Assembly (NCBI GenBank): GCA_004835665.1
Contig: RBKR01000010.1
Location: 992,001 to 1,056,000 of the forward strand
Length of the DNA stretch: 64,000 nucleotides
Source: Phoma sp. XZ068
Taxonomy: Eukaryota > Ascomycota > Dothideomycetes > Pleosporales > Didymellaceae
Direction: 5' to 3'
The position numbers were made by a program, and so were the translations under genes. Shown here in pieces: positions 43,989-54,581 of the stretch (the stretch's first letter is position 1; every line of letters begins with the position of its first letter). The notes beneath the pieces were generated by a model. That model made no database searches. It had not been told where the DNA came from and saw only the letters and a program-made list of their open reading frames with translations.

Positions 43989-44173
43989 GGACAGCCGCTA
44001 GCGAATGCAGCTTCACCCCCTGCGCGCTGCTGCAACAACGTTTTCGCCAGCGCGCTGACAGGGGTCAGCTGCCCCACCTGCTATAAAAGGTAAGGCGTCT
44101 CGACCTCGTCGATCGCGCTTAATGCTTTAATAGACAGCTTTCGACCCTTCATTGGGAAATCAACATAAGCTTA

Positions 44174-44586
44174 AGGCTGCTGAGATTTGTCCCCAAGGTT
44201 TTGAGATTTGTCCCCAAGAAAATCGCAACTCCACGCTTCGCAGCGCAATTCAACCGCAATATCCACTGTAGGTTTTAGTTTTGAAGCTGGCCACATATGA
44301 CTTGTGCTCTGAATTACTTCCCATATCATATACAAGATTTTTAATAGTGAGGGTAATGGGCTATCTGAAGTTGAAGTGGACAATTACTCTGACCAAGTCA
44401 CCAATTTCCATGTGCAATTTAACCATAATGCAGACCATCTTTGGTACTTCAAAGCACCGGAAAAGATTCTGCAAACCCCGAAGTATCTTCTGACGTTTAC
44501 CAAATGTTTTTGACTCTTGTTGTTGAGGAGTTGTGAGAGGTTGAGTTGACACATCGAAATCTTGGGGACAAATCTCACCAGCCAAA
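44174..44586. mobile_element. MITE-like element, about 410 bp
   Basis: Ends are inverted: GGCTGCTGAGATTTGTCCCCAAG at the left and its inverse (GGCTGGTGAGATTTGTCCCC when read inward) at the right. The left end carries GAGATTTGTCCCCAAG twice (44,182-44,197 and 44,203-44,218). The interior is AT-rich and non-coding. Target duplication is not clear. Size and structure fit a non-autonomous DNA transposon. Confidence 0.6.
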
Positions 44587-47500
44587 TCGTAAAGCTTGTA
44601 TTTGTGTTAGCTTACGCTTCTTAACTTAGCGCGCATCAGCCCTGTTAAAGCCGAGATTAGGTCTGAGCGGGGGCAGAGGACGTAACCGATAGTTCATCAG
44701 ACTGATGTAATCCTACATACACTTCCGAAGAACGTCGGCTCACCTCTCTCCATGGCGTACTGGCCCTGCTCCACCTTACTCCCACTGTAACGTAGGTATC
44801 CAGCTTCAAATTCTGAAGCCGGTGGTACAAGTTTAGCGGGGCGTAAGTTGTCCAGGTTTAAGCCAACATGCAGTTAGTCAAATTTGCCATGTTTGTCCGT
44901 GGCCGTTTGCCTTTTCCCCATGGCTGTTAGATTGCAGATGGCAACAGTTCGTTCTGACCAATCGCCTGATTGGTGATCGAGGGACAAGTGAACGTCTCTT
45001 GTCCCTAAAAAGGTTCAGAATCGGTTCAGTGGGAGACGTTTTGTATTCTCGAACATGGTTGGATAGAGGTGCGCATCCTGAGAGGGATCAGGGATCTTTG
45101 GGCTTCGTGATATGATAAACGTGTACAGCAACAAGAACAAGGCATACCGTGAGTATGAGAGTGAAACCTTGTTCCACTTGCCAGTTCCTTGTTCAATATT
45201 TCGCTCTCCCATGGATACTGAGATTGTGGCTGCAGCGTAGGGTCCTTGGCAGTAGCGTTTACGTCCAATTTCACGATTTGTGATACCATGAGTCCTGCGT
45301 GGATACTGTTGGCTACTCCGCAAACTCCTGTTCTTTGGGAATTCAGAAGTCCAGCGGCACTGATTAGAATACCAAGTAGTGGATTTCAAGGGGTGCTTGA
45401 GAAACTGTACCAGTGAGGGTTCAGCGCTAGAGGTAGCAATTTGCGACTTATCCGACAGCCGTCCTCTGAACGCTCGGTACGTTTCGGAACGGGCACGCCA
45501 AGTTTGACGTATAGTTAGCCCAACCAAGCATCGCGCGAGGAGGCGTATCATGCAGCACTGACTAGGTGTGCATTAGCTTGGATAAATCAGGGTAGTATGA
45601 ACCCGCATACCTAGAACAACACCGTTCCGGGGCCCCGCAAAAGATCAAGATCAAGATTGGCGATCGTACGAAGGGAGTCCGTGAGTGGACTACTTGGGCA
45701 GGGGCTGCACAGACCATCATCATTACTAATCTAACGATGCTCTTTTGCGGCAGCAAATGAGAAGCTTCACCGCGCAGGTCCTCGCCCTTGTACGTCTCGC
45801 TACCCGGGTCCCGAGGCTTCTGGAACGACGCTACATGATATGGAATGGAATTTCTTCGATCAACAGCGTATAGCAGGAGGCTGACCGTTGCTGGCACGCA
45901 ATGCTAGCTCTACGCGGAACGCCAAGCGCATCCGATTCCCCGTCCCGCTTCCTCGAGCATTGGCCACGTCGAAGCTAGTCAGCGTTATCATTTGTCCCTG
46001 CTCTCAGCTTCACACATCCCATGTTGTTTACATTGTGGATTTGGGCGTCATCACCGTTGGCAATGCAGTGGACTTTGTTTGCATTCTGGGCATCCGTTCG
46101 AATTATCCATTCGTTCATTCCTACTATTTTCAGCCGCGTTTTCTGCGCACCTATGCTCGATGCGGCTGGCGTTGCAGACACCCGACGGGCCGCGGACACG
46201 TTGTTCCGCGCCACCCCACTTCACTTGACGGTCAATGCCGCAATGTAGTCCGTCTTCGAGGCTCCTTTCAGGGTGGCGACTAACTTGTATCAGTCCGTGT
46301 GGAAAAAGTAAGCACACTCCTTGATGAACCCTTTGTGTGGGGTGCCCTACGGCGGTTGTCTTCATGCGACGTGTAACTGCGAGCAACGGTTAACGGAGAT
46401 AAAGGAATGCAGTGATAGCGGTATGCGCGCAATGAGTATGAGCGAAGATTTAGCACCACGTGTTCCGGTGGTAACGTACCAAGCCGTAGATGGAACATGT
46501 ATAGCCCGGCAGTGGCGAATAGTAGGCGAGACCAGGACGGTAAGAGCGTTGACGTATGGCAGACTCATATTATGGTGTTGATGCAGCAATCCCACTCGTT
46601 CTGTTGCCCTTCAGCGTGCCAAGCTGCCTCTCTCGCTTCGTAACTTTGGGCCACCGTAGGCGGATTGCGCAGAGTTGTTGGGCATTTTGCGGTACGTGCA
46701 CGCTAACCTACTTTGATCTCTCTTCGTTCTGATGAACGTCGCAACCAAGGCATGTCCCAGAGCGCCGGACGTTATCGCTTCTCGTTGAATACCAGCCACG
46801 TGCATGATCTTCAGAAGTTTCTTCAATTGCTGGCAACCGCGGGGAAACCATTTCCGCAGCATGAGAAACGGTTGTCAACAATCCGGGAAGCAGACGCGAG
46901 CAGGTGAAACCGAGTGTTGCCCAGTCGGCGCTTACCGTCACATCCTATCGCGCTGAAGATAGGCTAGACTGCATTTGTCCAGGAGCGGAATTGTCGTTTC
47001 TTCAGAGTGCCTTGTCCCGCGCGCATCCTCTGCTTGGCTTTCTCCGCATCGCTATGCCCTTGAGCGTCCGAATCCGAACTCGACCTGGAAAGTAGCCACG
47101 AGTGCCACACGGCGGCCACGGAGTTTGCTCATCTCCCAGCGTTCGTATATACAATATGCACTTCGAATAGCTGTCTCTGGAAGAGCGTCGCGACTGCCGG
47201 AGGGTTTCAGGGAAGTGCCTTATCTGCGGCCGCCCTCAGGAACGTGAAGCGTACGCTGTTTTCTTAGCTGTCAAAGGCCGGTTGACGTGGAGTCATGGGT
47301 GACTAGCTAGCCGTGCATGGTGCGGTCCCGGCCTAGCAGGGCCTTCAGCAGGGGCGACCGTTACGCTACTTCTCGCCAGCAACTGTCGGCCAGCCCAAGC
47401 AGGTAAAGCCCTCCCAAGACGCCAGCGTTCATCGCGCGCCATGGTCGCAGAGAAAGCTGCAGCTCCCCTGAAGCACCTCAACACTACGTACAGTGTTCTT

Positions 47501-48279
47501 TAACTACTGTCGCATCTTGTGCACATCCCCTCACGCTTCACCTGCCACATACATTCGTGTCCTCACCAGCAAACGCCCAATTTCTACAATCAATTCATCC
47601 CAGGTTGTCAAAGCTGAGAGTGGCGTGCTTTCGCGTAAAGACAGGACTATATCTGCTCGTTGAAGCCGCCGTCGCCGTTGCCACTATTTCCTCCCCTTTC
47701 ATTATATCGTCAAGGACCGGCCTGCTTTGACAATCAGGTAGCTTTGCAATTCGCCGACGCAACTATCAAATAATCCTCGTACCTATTCCCTTGACCACTA
47801 TCTGGGTCTCCCGCTCCCGCTCTTTTACCCTGATAACTCTCGGTACGTGCGCCTTCTTATCATTATCTTTAATAGTCTGTACACCACAAACAGAATGTAT
47901 TCAACATCAGCTCCAGCATCTTTCCTTCTCATTGTTCCAAGAAGGTGGTTCGGATTACTCCAAACGTGCAAGGAAGCATCGATGTCCTACTATAGTATTA
48001 CCCTGCGATCAGTCTGAATAGCTCTCCTAACATTGTAAGTGTTCAGATCTAGCCGCCCTTGAAATCCACCGTGAATAGGAATGAAGGCACTCTTCTGCTG
48101 GCATTGATCTTACTAGCTTGCATACGTTCTTCGTCTGTTTCACCGTCCCATTTCGGAATATTAGTATCCTCGATGCACCGGGATTCCACGGCTGTTTGAG
48201 CAAACATCGACGTAGGAACTTACCAGCATTCGACATTGTATGGACTACCTCTTAGGACCTTCCGATATTCTTATCCTTC
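44587..48279. other. Long region without convincing genes; 5' leader of the WOPR gene
   Basis: Frames up to 178 aa (45,015-45,551 minus) show no domain or splice pattern. The last 700 bp are pyrimidine-rich and probably the transcribed leader of the WOPR gene. An intron-like stretch occurs at about 47,843-47,893 (GTACGT...AAACAG). Confidence 0.4.
44981..45005. repeat. Small perfect hairpin
   Basis: GGGACAAG / CTTGTCCC arms of 8 bp with a 9-nt loop. Role unknown. Confidence 0.5.
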
Positions 48280-50076
48280 ATGTTGCAAGGTATCAGGGCG
48301 TCGACTTTAACGATGGCACCATATGGACACGGTAGGTCCATTGGTGGTGTGTCAAAAGTAGAAAATTATGGCGAGAACTGGGCCTGGTCTCAGCAACCGA
48401 TCACACATCAACCGGCATATACCAGCATGTTCGATCCCACGATGTACGCGAACGCGAACTTCGGGCCTCATTTGCAGCCGCCAGCGCGCGTGCAGCCCCG
48501 TCACCATTCGATTGCTACATCTCATGTCCCATCCACTGGAACCGCGACACCCCCACCACCGAGGCATCAAGTGGCAGGAAATATGGTCAAGGCTCAACAC
48601 GCCGTCAAGCCGACATGGCAAGGGTTCCTCGACACTACGAAAGACGCCATGACAGTAGTAGAGGCAGCACTCCAAGGGCGCCTCAATCACATCAGCCGTC
48701 GTCCCCATTACAAAGAACGAGCGGAGATGCTTACTTCTGGAACTGTCCTTGTATATGAAGAGAACGCATCCGGTATCAAACGTTGGACTGATACCGTGCA
48801 CTGGTCACCTAGTCGAGTCATGAACAACTGCCTGATCTATCGACAGCTAGTGCGAGCCTTGAAGCCTGAAGGGAAGAAGATAGCTCTTGTTCCTTCTTGC
48901 GGTACGAAGCGCAAGCGCAAAGAGAGTGCTGTACCTTCAGTCACCAAGACCGGCGACAACGCCAACAACTCTGACGATGAGTACGAGAACCCTTCGTTCG
49001 ACGGTTCGCTACCTGGCGAGGCCGACTCCGTAGGAAAAGTCTACGCCAACTTCGCGCAAAGGCTTTCTCCGGACCAACAACGACGCTTCTGCGGATCCCT
49101 CATCGACAGCTACGAGTTCAAGGGAGAAGGGTTGATGAAGAAGACGATCTCTGTCAAGTACCAGGGTACTCACCACCATGTCATCTCGTATTACAGTCTC
49201 AAAGATGTTGTGGGCGGCAAGCTGAGGCGACCGTTCCAGGATCCAAGGCTTGAGCACGTTCAACCTCGTCCAGAGCTCCTTACCGGCTGGAAGGTCAGTC
49301 TGGAGGATGAGGAGAGCAAGGACTTGCGGCTCCCTGCAGGCTATCCGCAACACATCGAGCTTAGCCACGTGCAGCATCGTGCTATTATAGCTGTGACGCA
49401 AGCAGTTGGCCCACATGGAATCATCCAGACCCACGGCCCACCCCACTTGCAGGCACCGGAGTACTGGCACGGTGGGCACGTACAACAATATACACCAAGC
49501 CATCACAGCCATCTGCATTATGTGTCGCCTCAATCAGCTGCACCCCAGCACATCGCTTCGGCACATGCATACCCGTCTCCCGCTCAGCAGCCGCCGGCAC
49601 GACAATACGTCCAGCCTCCCTCGCCCCAACCTTACCCATCACCGCAATCATCGCGACTGCCATATCCTGCGCCAGCAAATCCCTCTCAACAGTACACACC
49701 GCACCCACAACCCAATCCACACTACTCGTTCGATCGTCAACAGCCAACTCTCGGGTCTCACGATCCTCCACAGGTAGCAGCACCTCATTACACAGCATCT
49801 CACCATGCGCAACCCACACCACCACCCTCTGTGCCTCAATATACAGTTCCATCGGCTCCGACCTTCGATGTCCAGGTTCCTGTTCCTCAGAGCGCGACCT
49901 CAGCTCAGCCTCCTCCCCAGAGCTCGGTCCAGCAGCATGATCCCCAAAGGAGGGCATCAGCTCCTGTAGATCTACAACTATATACTCAACCGCAGTACCA
50001 CCCTGCTCCGCTTCATCCAGCGGCGTACTACGTCGAAAACGCCAAGTACCCACCCAACACTCAACACGGCTACTAG
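48280..50076 (+). CDS. Gti1/Pac2 (WOPR) family transcriptional regulator, 598 aa
   Basis: DNA-binding regulator of the WOPR family (Wor1/Ryp1/Sge1 and Pac2 relatives), which control morphological switching and virulence-related programmes. The first WOPR half is at about residues 111-195 (PTWQGFLDTTKDAMTVVEAA, ISRRPHYKERAEMLTSGTV, VYEENASGIKRWTDTVHWSPS, MNNCLIYRQL). The second is at about 262-330 (SPDQQRRFCGSLIDSYEFKG, YQGTHHHVISYYSLKDVVGG, KLRRPFQDP). An acidic/basic linker (GTKRKRKES) lies between. The C-terminal 200 residues are Pro/Gln/His-rich, as in WOPR activators. The start is 48,280 or the in-frame ATG at 48,313 (MAPYGHGRS), which may be the true one. The variation SGTVLVYEENASG...DTVHWS suggests a divergent subgroup; orthology to a named gene is not claimed. 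Confidence 0.88.
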   Translation: MLQGIRASTLTMAPYGHGRSIGGVSKVENYGENWAWSQQPITHQPAYTSMFDPTMYANANFGPHLQPPARVQPRHHSIATSHVPSTGTATPPPPRHQVAGNMVKAQHAVKPTWQGFLDTTKDAMTVVEAALQGRLNHISRRPHYKERAEMLTSGTVLVYEENASGIKRWTDTVHWSPSRVMNNCLIYRQLVRALKPEGKKIALVPSCGTKRKRKESAVPSVTKTGDNANNSDDEYENPSFDGSLPGEADSVGKVYANFAQRLSPDQQRRFCGSLIDSYEFKGEGLMKKTISVKYQGTHHHVISYYSLKDVVGGKLRRPFQDPRLEHVQPRPELLTGWKVSLEDEESKDLRLPAGYPQHIELSHVQHRAIIAVTQAVGPHGIIQTHGPPHLQAPEYWHGGHVQQYTPSHHSHLHYVSPQSAAPQHIASAHAYPSPAQQPPARQYVQPPSPQPYPSPQSSRLPYPAPANPSQQYTPHPQPNPHYSFDRQQPTLGSHDPPQVAAPHYTASHHAQPTPPPSVPQYTVPSAPTFDVQVPVPQSATSAQPPPQSSVQQHDPQRRASAPVDLQLYTQPQYHPAPLHPAAYYVENAKYPPNTQHGY

Positions 50077-50557
50077 ACCGTAGCATCAGCACACCACTAC
50101 TCGTCAACGCACCGCAAATGACTCAAATTGAAATGACACATATGTACATGAAGACAATCACGGGGGCTAATCCTGGTTGCGATATCCCTTGAGCTCTCTC
50201 ACTGTTCGGCGAAGGCGGCCTTCTGTTACTATCGCGCATTACTCTTTCCAACATTTTGTTCACCATGCACATTTAGCGCCGGCGGCTATCGCTCTGTTTT
50301 GCCTCTAACAACCATTTCCTATCTTTTACGATTGTCTGCATACCTGTACGCTTCATGCCCATTTCATTCCTCAGGAAAAGCGTCTCTATGTGTTTAGCGT
50401 TCATTAACATGCTTGGCTTTGGCCTTCTTTCGCTCATGCTATTTCACACCATGCCGATACCTTCACTTACATCACTACTTTGTATAAATATAATTTATGT
50501 ACCTACGTATTTATGAGGCGATACTTGCATAACTTGCATGTGCGTGGATGTAAAGCA
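50077..50557. other. 3' region of the WOPR gene
   Basis: AT-leaning, non-coding, up to the transposon end at about 50,560. Confidence 0.5.
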
Positions 50558-50558
50558 T

Positions 50559-50722
50559 AACGTGCCCTTGCGCGCAACGCCCGCCGTCACGCAACGCCCA
50601 AACACCAAAATCGTGCACCATACTTTGACGCATCGCCATTCAACATCCATGCCTGGAATTAATGATGCTATTAAGCAGATCAACCAAATGAAGCCCGGTG
50701 AAAAGATCTGCTACACACTTAT
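50559..50722 (+). mobile_element. Pogo-like transposon 5' end remnant (TIR plus HTH start)
   Basis: TA then ACGTGCCCTTGCG and two copies of CGCAACGCCC (50,571-50,605 area), followed by an ATG at about 50,650: MPGINDAIKQINQMKPGEKI CYTLI, parallel to the element-1 transposase start. It stops at about 50,722 where the neighbouring host gene begins (minus strand), so the rest of the element is deleted. Confidence 0.6.
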
Positions 50723-52520
50723 TCCATGCTGTCCCCTTGCGACAACAACCATCTTCTAAACGCACGTGCTTTGCTCCCAGCTTGGGGACCCTCCTCAGAA
50801 TCCCTATGGCTGGCGTTCTTGAATGCCTCCACGACGACTACGGTTGGCGCCTCGTCGTGGGTGTTAAAAGATATGGAGTCTACGAACTGCTGCAGTGAGA
50901 CCGATCCCAATTGTACTCGAGCCAAAGTAAAGTAATCAAACCCTGAAATATCAGCCGTGATCCGAGCGACAAGGTTCCAGTCCTCCGGGCTTGACGACCC
51001 TTGACGCGCCATGAGCTGCTCGTTGGACGCGAGGATTGTGAAAGCCCTCATGATAGCTCGCTTCGAGGTTGAGCCCATCGAGGTCTCCAGTATCTCTAGA
51101 AAGCTATGCAGAGAAGCCGTTCCAACGAACATGTGGCGGTGCTTGTACTGCAGCTCTGGCTCAACATGGATGGATGTACTCGTTTCTTCAGGGCTGGATT
51201 TTGGCGTAGGAGCGCTCGAGGCAGATAGCTGAGGTTGGGTGAGCTGGGTACCTCCAGGATGAGAAGAGATCGAACGGATCGGAAGATTTATGGATACGTT
51301 GCGCCGCGGTATGCGGATAGGTTCGGGCGCATTTGACTTTGTGGTGCTTGCTCTGAACTCCAACAAACCCCCATTGGTCTTACTTCGCAATTGAAGCGTT
51401 GCGGATAATCTCTTCCTTTTAGCGTTAGATTTAGACTCGACCGAGAAGTTCAGTTGATGCTCAGATGAGTGAGACTCGTTCAGTCCACTGAATGCTGGGT
51501 CGGTGGTATTGACAAGGAGACGACTCGAAGTGTCGAACTCGTCTTCCTTAGCGCCTTCGACTGTATCATCCTCAGATCGGCGGCCAACTTGCCAGATAAC
51601 GGGGTTGACGTACGATAGAACGTGGCATTAGAGCCTGATGACTCGAAGTCGGACAACGGTGGCGCAAAATCGGAGTCGATGGAGTTATACCGCACCTGAC
51701 CATCGTGAAATTGCGATGCTTCGTTTGATATGCCTCCTCGCGCGATTGACCGCCAATCCTCTTCGTGCTGGCGTTTTGAGTTGCGTGCATCATTGTGTGC
51801 CTCCGGTAGCCTGGCTGCTTTTGAGGGCGATGCCGGTGGTGTCAGCTCTACTTCTACAGCGGCCGGTGCTTCCTTTTCATTGTGCTCTGCTTGTATTTGG
51901 GGCTTGTTCAGGTCTCGTGTCACTTCAGAGGATGTAGTGATCCCGCCATCTCGAGAGATGAACGCATGCACTGAACTAGTCCAGACCGGCTCTTGATTCG
52001 TACTGAGCCCAGCTGCATCATGCGTTAACACAGGCATATTGATTACAGTACCAGTTGAGCTGTCAGAGTTGTTTGGCCTAATCGAAGGAGTTGTCGTTGC
52101 CCTTCCACAAGCATCCTGCTCGGGCAGCCGAAACTGTGGTTCTGTTGCAGAAGAGCTCAGCCAGCGTATTCTTGAACGGGGGCGTATCGGTTCCAATCTC
52201 AGAGTTTCAGGCGCCGAGTCCGCGAAGCCAAGGTGAGGTGCCGGGATGGACTGCGAGCGGCGCCTGTAGCCTTCCATCTGGTCCAGGCGTCGAAGTAATT
52301 CGATAGCGATAGTGCGGCGGGCGGCGGCTGGTTTTTGCATGATTATGGTGAGCCACAGCATCCAGATGTGGAGTTTGACGGTGTGCAGGCAGACGGCGAT
52401 GGCGACAAGCAGCGTAAACAACGGGTTGTCGCGTGGCATGGCAGCAGGCGAAACCCCTTCACTTTTGAAACCTGCTGAGATGTTCGAAAGATCAGGGCGT
52501 TGCACGCAATAATATTGCAT
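50719..52520 (-). CDS. Hypothetical single-TM protein, about 582 aa, 2 exons
   Basis: Exon 1 runs 52,520-51,614, the intron 51,613-51,561 (53 nt, GTACGT...GATACAG), exon 2 51,560-50,719. Splicing replaces the early stop of the exon-1 frame and gives SGSNATFYLEGAKEDEFDTS. The exon-2 frame then stays open through LLVNTTDPAFSGLNESHSSE and NAKRKRLSATLQLRSKT. One membrane segment near the N-terminus (NPLFTLLVAIAVCLHTVKLHIWMLW) precedes a long Ser/Pro-rich region. The C-terminal 120 residues look folded (RHMFVGTASLHSFLEILETS; VARITADISGFDYFTLARVQ). Function unknown. The stop codon lies in transposon-derived sequence. Alternative start: 52,439. Confidence 0.6.
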
Positions 52521-52599
52521 AATTTGTGCTGCCACAGTGCCGTTCGCACTGTGGTGTAGAAATTGTGGGTGGGAACCATGGTTCGTCAGTAGCAGCCTG

Positions 52600-52712
52600 A
52601 AGAACGGACCATAGCTAGAGCTACTTACTATATATAAAGAAGAGATATATAGTACTTAGTATTATAGTAGCTACTAATTATACTAATTATTAATTATACT
52701 AATTACTATCTA
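52600..52712. other. AT-rich flank of the transposon nest
   Basis: Almost pure A/T with many TATATA and TAATTA steps. It appears to be the left part of the AT-rich DNA that received three TA-target elements. Confidence 0.6.
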
Positions 52713-54565
52713 TAACGTAAACCACCACCGAGAGCGACAACCCACCGAGAGCGACAAAATCTCTTGGCACGACTAACACTAGTTATGAATTATCAGATTC
52801 ATCGCTATCAAACAAGGATCCTATGAACCTTGTGCTCGCATCTGATTCAGAAGTGTCTTCTGAATCCTTTTTGCACGTACGAGCGTTGTGCCCAGTCCCT
52901 CCACAGTTCCCACAGCGCCGTAGAGCTGGTTGTGCTATTTCTTGATCACCACCACCTCGAGTCCTTTTGGACGACAAAGCCACCACAGACGCCTCAGCAG
53001 CTACCTGCGCTGACCCTACTCCATACTCCAATGTACCCCCATGCTGAATCTGCTTCCTTTTGCGCCCTTTCCGCTTGGTCATCACTGCCAATTGCTCTTC
53101 AAGCTCAGTATTGCGGGCAGCAAGAAGCGCATTTTGATGCAGCATTAGTTCAGCTCCCTTTACAAGCTGTGAGAAGCCAGCTTGGGCAGCAACTGGTGAC
53201 CGAGTAAAAGACTCGCTCACAAGCTTTGACTGAGACCCAAATTCATGCGTATTGCTTGGAGTCTTCGACTGCCACGGGGTTGTTGGTAGTGGGGGTTGAG
53301 GCGGGGTACGCAACCGTGTCTCCAGGCGATCCAACACTACCTGCGCGTTGACAGGGACTAGTCCTGATGCCTCAAAGGCCTTTCGACAATTAGCCTGTGT
53401 GAATACGTCAAAAAACGCGTCCTTGAAGGCAGGTAGGAAGCCTTCCTTGTTGATGTGGAAGACGCGTCGGCGTGCCAAGTCTCGGACGCGTTGGGAGTAC
53501 TTCCGCTTCAATGGCGAGAAGCAGACCACATCAAGTGGCTGGAGGATGTGTGATGAATGGGGAGGCATACAGAGCGTAAGGATCTTGTTCTCCAAGCAAT
53601 AGTCCTTGAACTCCTGGTTAAGGTGGCTCTCGTGACCGTCCAAAATGAGCAGCCGGTATACCCCCACCTGACGCGCTGTTGTATGCGTGTCAAAGTGCTT
53701 CAACCACTCCAGGCCAAGCGCGTTGTTTGTCCATCCGTTCTCTGAGACAGAGAGCTTCCAATTACGCGGTATATCTGCCTCCTCGTACCATGCAGAGATG
53801 TGGACACGCCCTTTGTAGATGATAAATGGCGGGGTTGCGTGGCCAGCAGCGCAGATACTCTGGATGACTGTAACCCACTCGCGATCTCCTGGCTGAACGA
53901 GCTCTGGTCGAGTACGTCTATCAGAGCCTGTGACGACCTTCATGGACCCAATGACGCCCATCTGGAAGCCAGTCTCGTCAAAGTTGTGCACGTCGTCGTC
54001 ATGGACGCCGTACTTGGCTTTGGTATCCTCTACCAACTTGAACCACGCGCCAATGACCTCAGGATCTTCCTGCATTATCCTCTGCCTATCCTTTGCTCGA
54101 TTGAACGCCATCTTGAGCCTATCTGAGCGCGTCACAAAGCGCGCAGCCCAGTGCTTGCCAACTGGCTTTCCATCACGCACACCCAACAGTTTATCAGCCA
54201 TATCTGCCACCTCACACAGCCGGGGCGCAAAGCCTCGCGCGTCAAGGTCAAGTATGTATTGGATAATCGTCTCTTCCTCTATTGCAGTAAGCTTGAGGCA
54301 GTTCACGCGTGTTTCGAGTCGAAATGGTATTCCCTTGGCACGTTTAGATAGGGTATGATGATTAACGTTGAATGCTGCAGCAGCGCGTCGCAGGCTTGGA
54401 AATTCATCTGAACGATAGGCTAGAAGGGCAAGCTGGACCCTACCTTCGTCTTGTTGATATTGCGCGTTGTGTTGTTGAGACATGTTAGGATGAAAGGAGG
54501 AGGAGTGGTCTTGGCAGATTTTGTCGCTCTCGGTGGGTTGTCGCTCTCGGTGGTGGTTTACGTTA
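52713..54565 (-). mobile_element. Pogo-like DNA transposon 3 (about 1.85 kb), likely intact
   Basis: TIRs begin ACGTAAACCACCACCGAGAG and contain GCGACAACCCACCGAGAGCG, i.e. two tandem copies of a CACCGAGAGCGACAA motif, and are mirrored at 54,510-54,563. TATA/TA flanks on both sides. Encodes an uninterrupted transposase on the minus strand. Confidence 0.85.
52783..54483 (-). CDS. Pogo-like (DDE_1) transposase with CCHC zinc knuckle, 566 aa
   Basis: Complete cut-and-paste transposase. HTH: RRAAAAFNVNHHTLSKRAKG. The CENP-B-like region is EETIIQYILDLDARGFAPRL and HWAARFVTRSDRLKMAFNR. DDE core: HNFDETGFQMGV, LLILDGHESHLN and HSSHILQPLDVVCFSPLK, with the late NCRKAFEASGLVPVNAQVVL typical of the family. 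The C-terminus has nuclear-type KRKGRKRKQ and a retroviral-like zinc knuckle (RRCGNCGGTGHNARTCKK, CX2CX4HX4C), an uncommon addition. Starts MSQQHNAQYQQDEGRVQLAL 80 bp inside the TIR. No stop or shift seen, so it is likely active. Confidence 0.9.
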   Translation of the reverse strand: MSQQHNAQYQQDEGRVQLALLAYRSDEFPSLRRAAAAFNVNHHTLSKRAKGIPFRLETRVNCLKLTAIEEETIIQYILDLDARGFAPRLCEVADMADKLLGVRDGKPVGKHWAARFVTRSDRLKMAFNRAKDRQRIMQEDPEVIGAWFKLVEDTKAKYGVHDDDVHNFDETGFQMGVIGSMKVVTGSDRRTRPELVQPGDREWVTVIQSICAAGHATPPFIIYKGRVHISAWYEEADIPRNWKLSVSENGWTNNALGLEWLKHFDTHTTARQVGVYRLLILDGHESHLNQEFKDYCLENKILTLCMPPHSSHILQPLDVVCFSPLKRKYSQRVRDLARRRVFHINKEGFLPAFKDAFFDVFTQANCRKAFEASGLVPVNAQVVLDRLETRLRTPPQPPLPTTPWQSKTPSNTHEFGSQSKLVSESFTRSPVAAQAGFSQLVKGAELMLHQNALLAARNTELEEQLAVMTKRKGRKRKQIQHGGTLEYGVGSAQVAAEASVVALSSKRTRGGGDQEIAQPALRRCGNCGGTGHNARTCKKDSEDTSESDASTRFIGSLFDSDESDNS

Positions 54566-54581
54566 TAGGTTAATTATACTA

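Noticed and set aside
45015..45551. 178-aa minus-strand ORF
   Set aside because: No domain, no splice context and mixed composition; an overlapping frame is equally long, so it is likely chance.
49421..50107. 228-aa minus-strand ORF opposite the WOPR gene
   Set aside because: Antisense shadow of the Pro/Gln-rich tail; no start context or domain.
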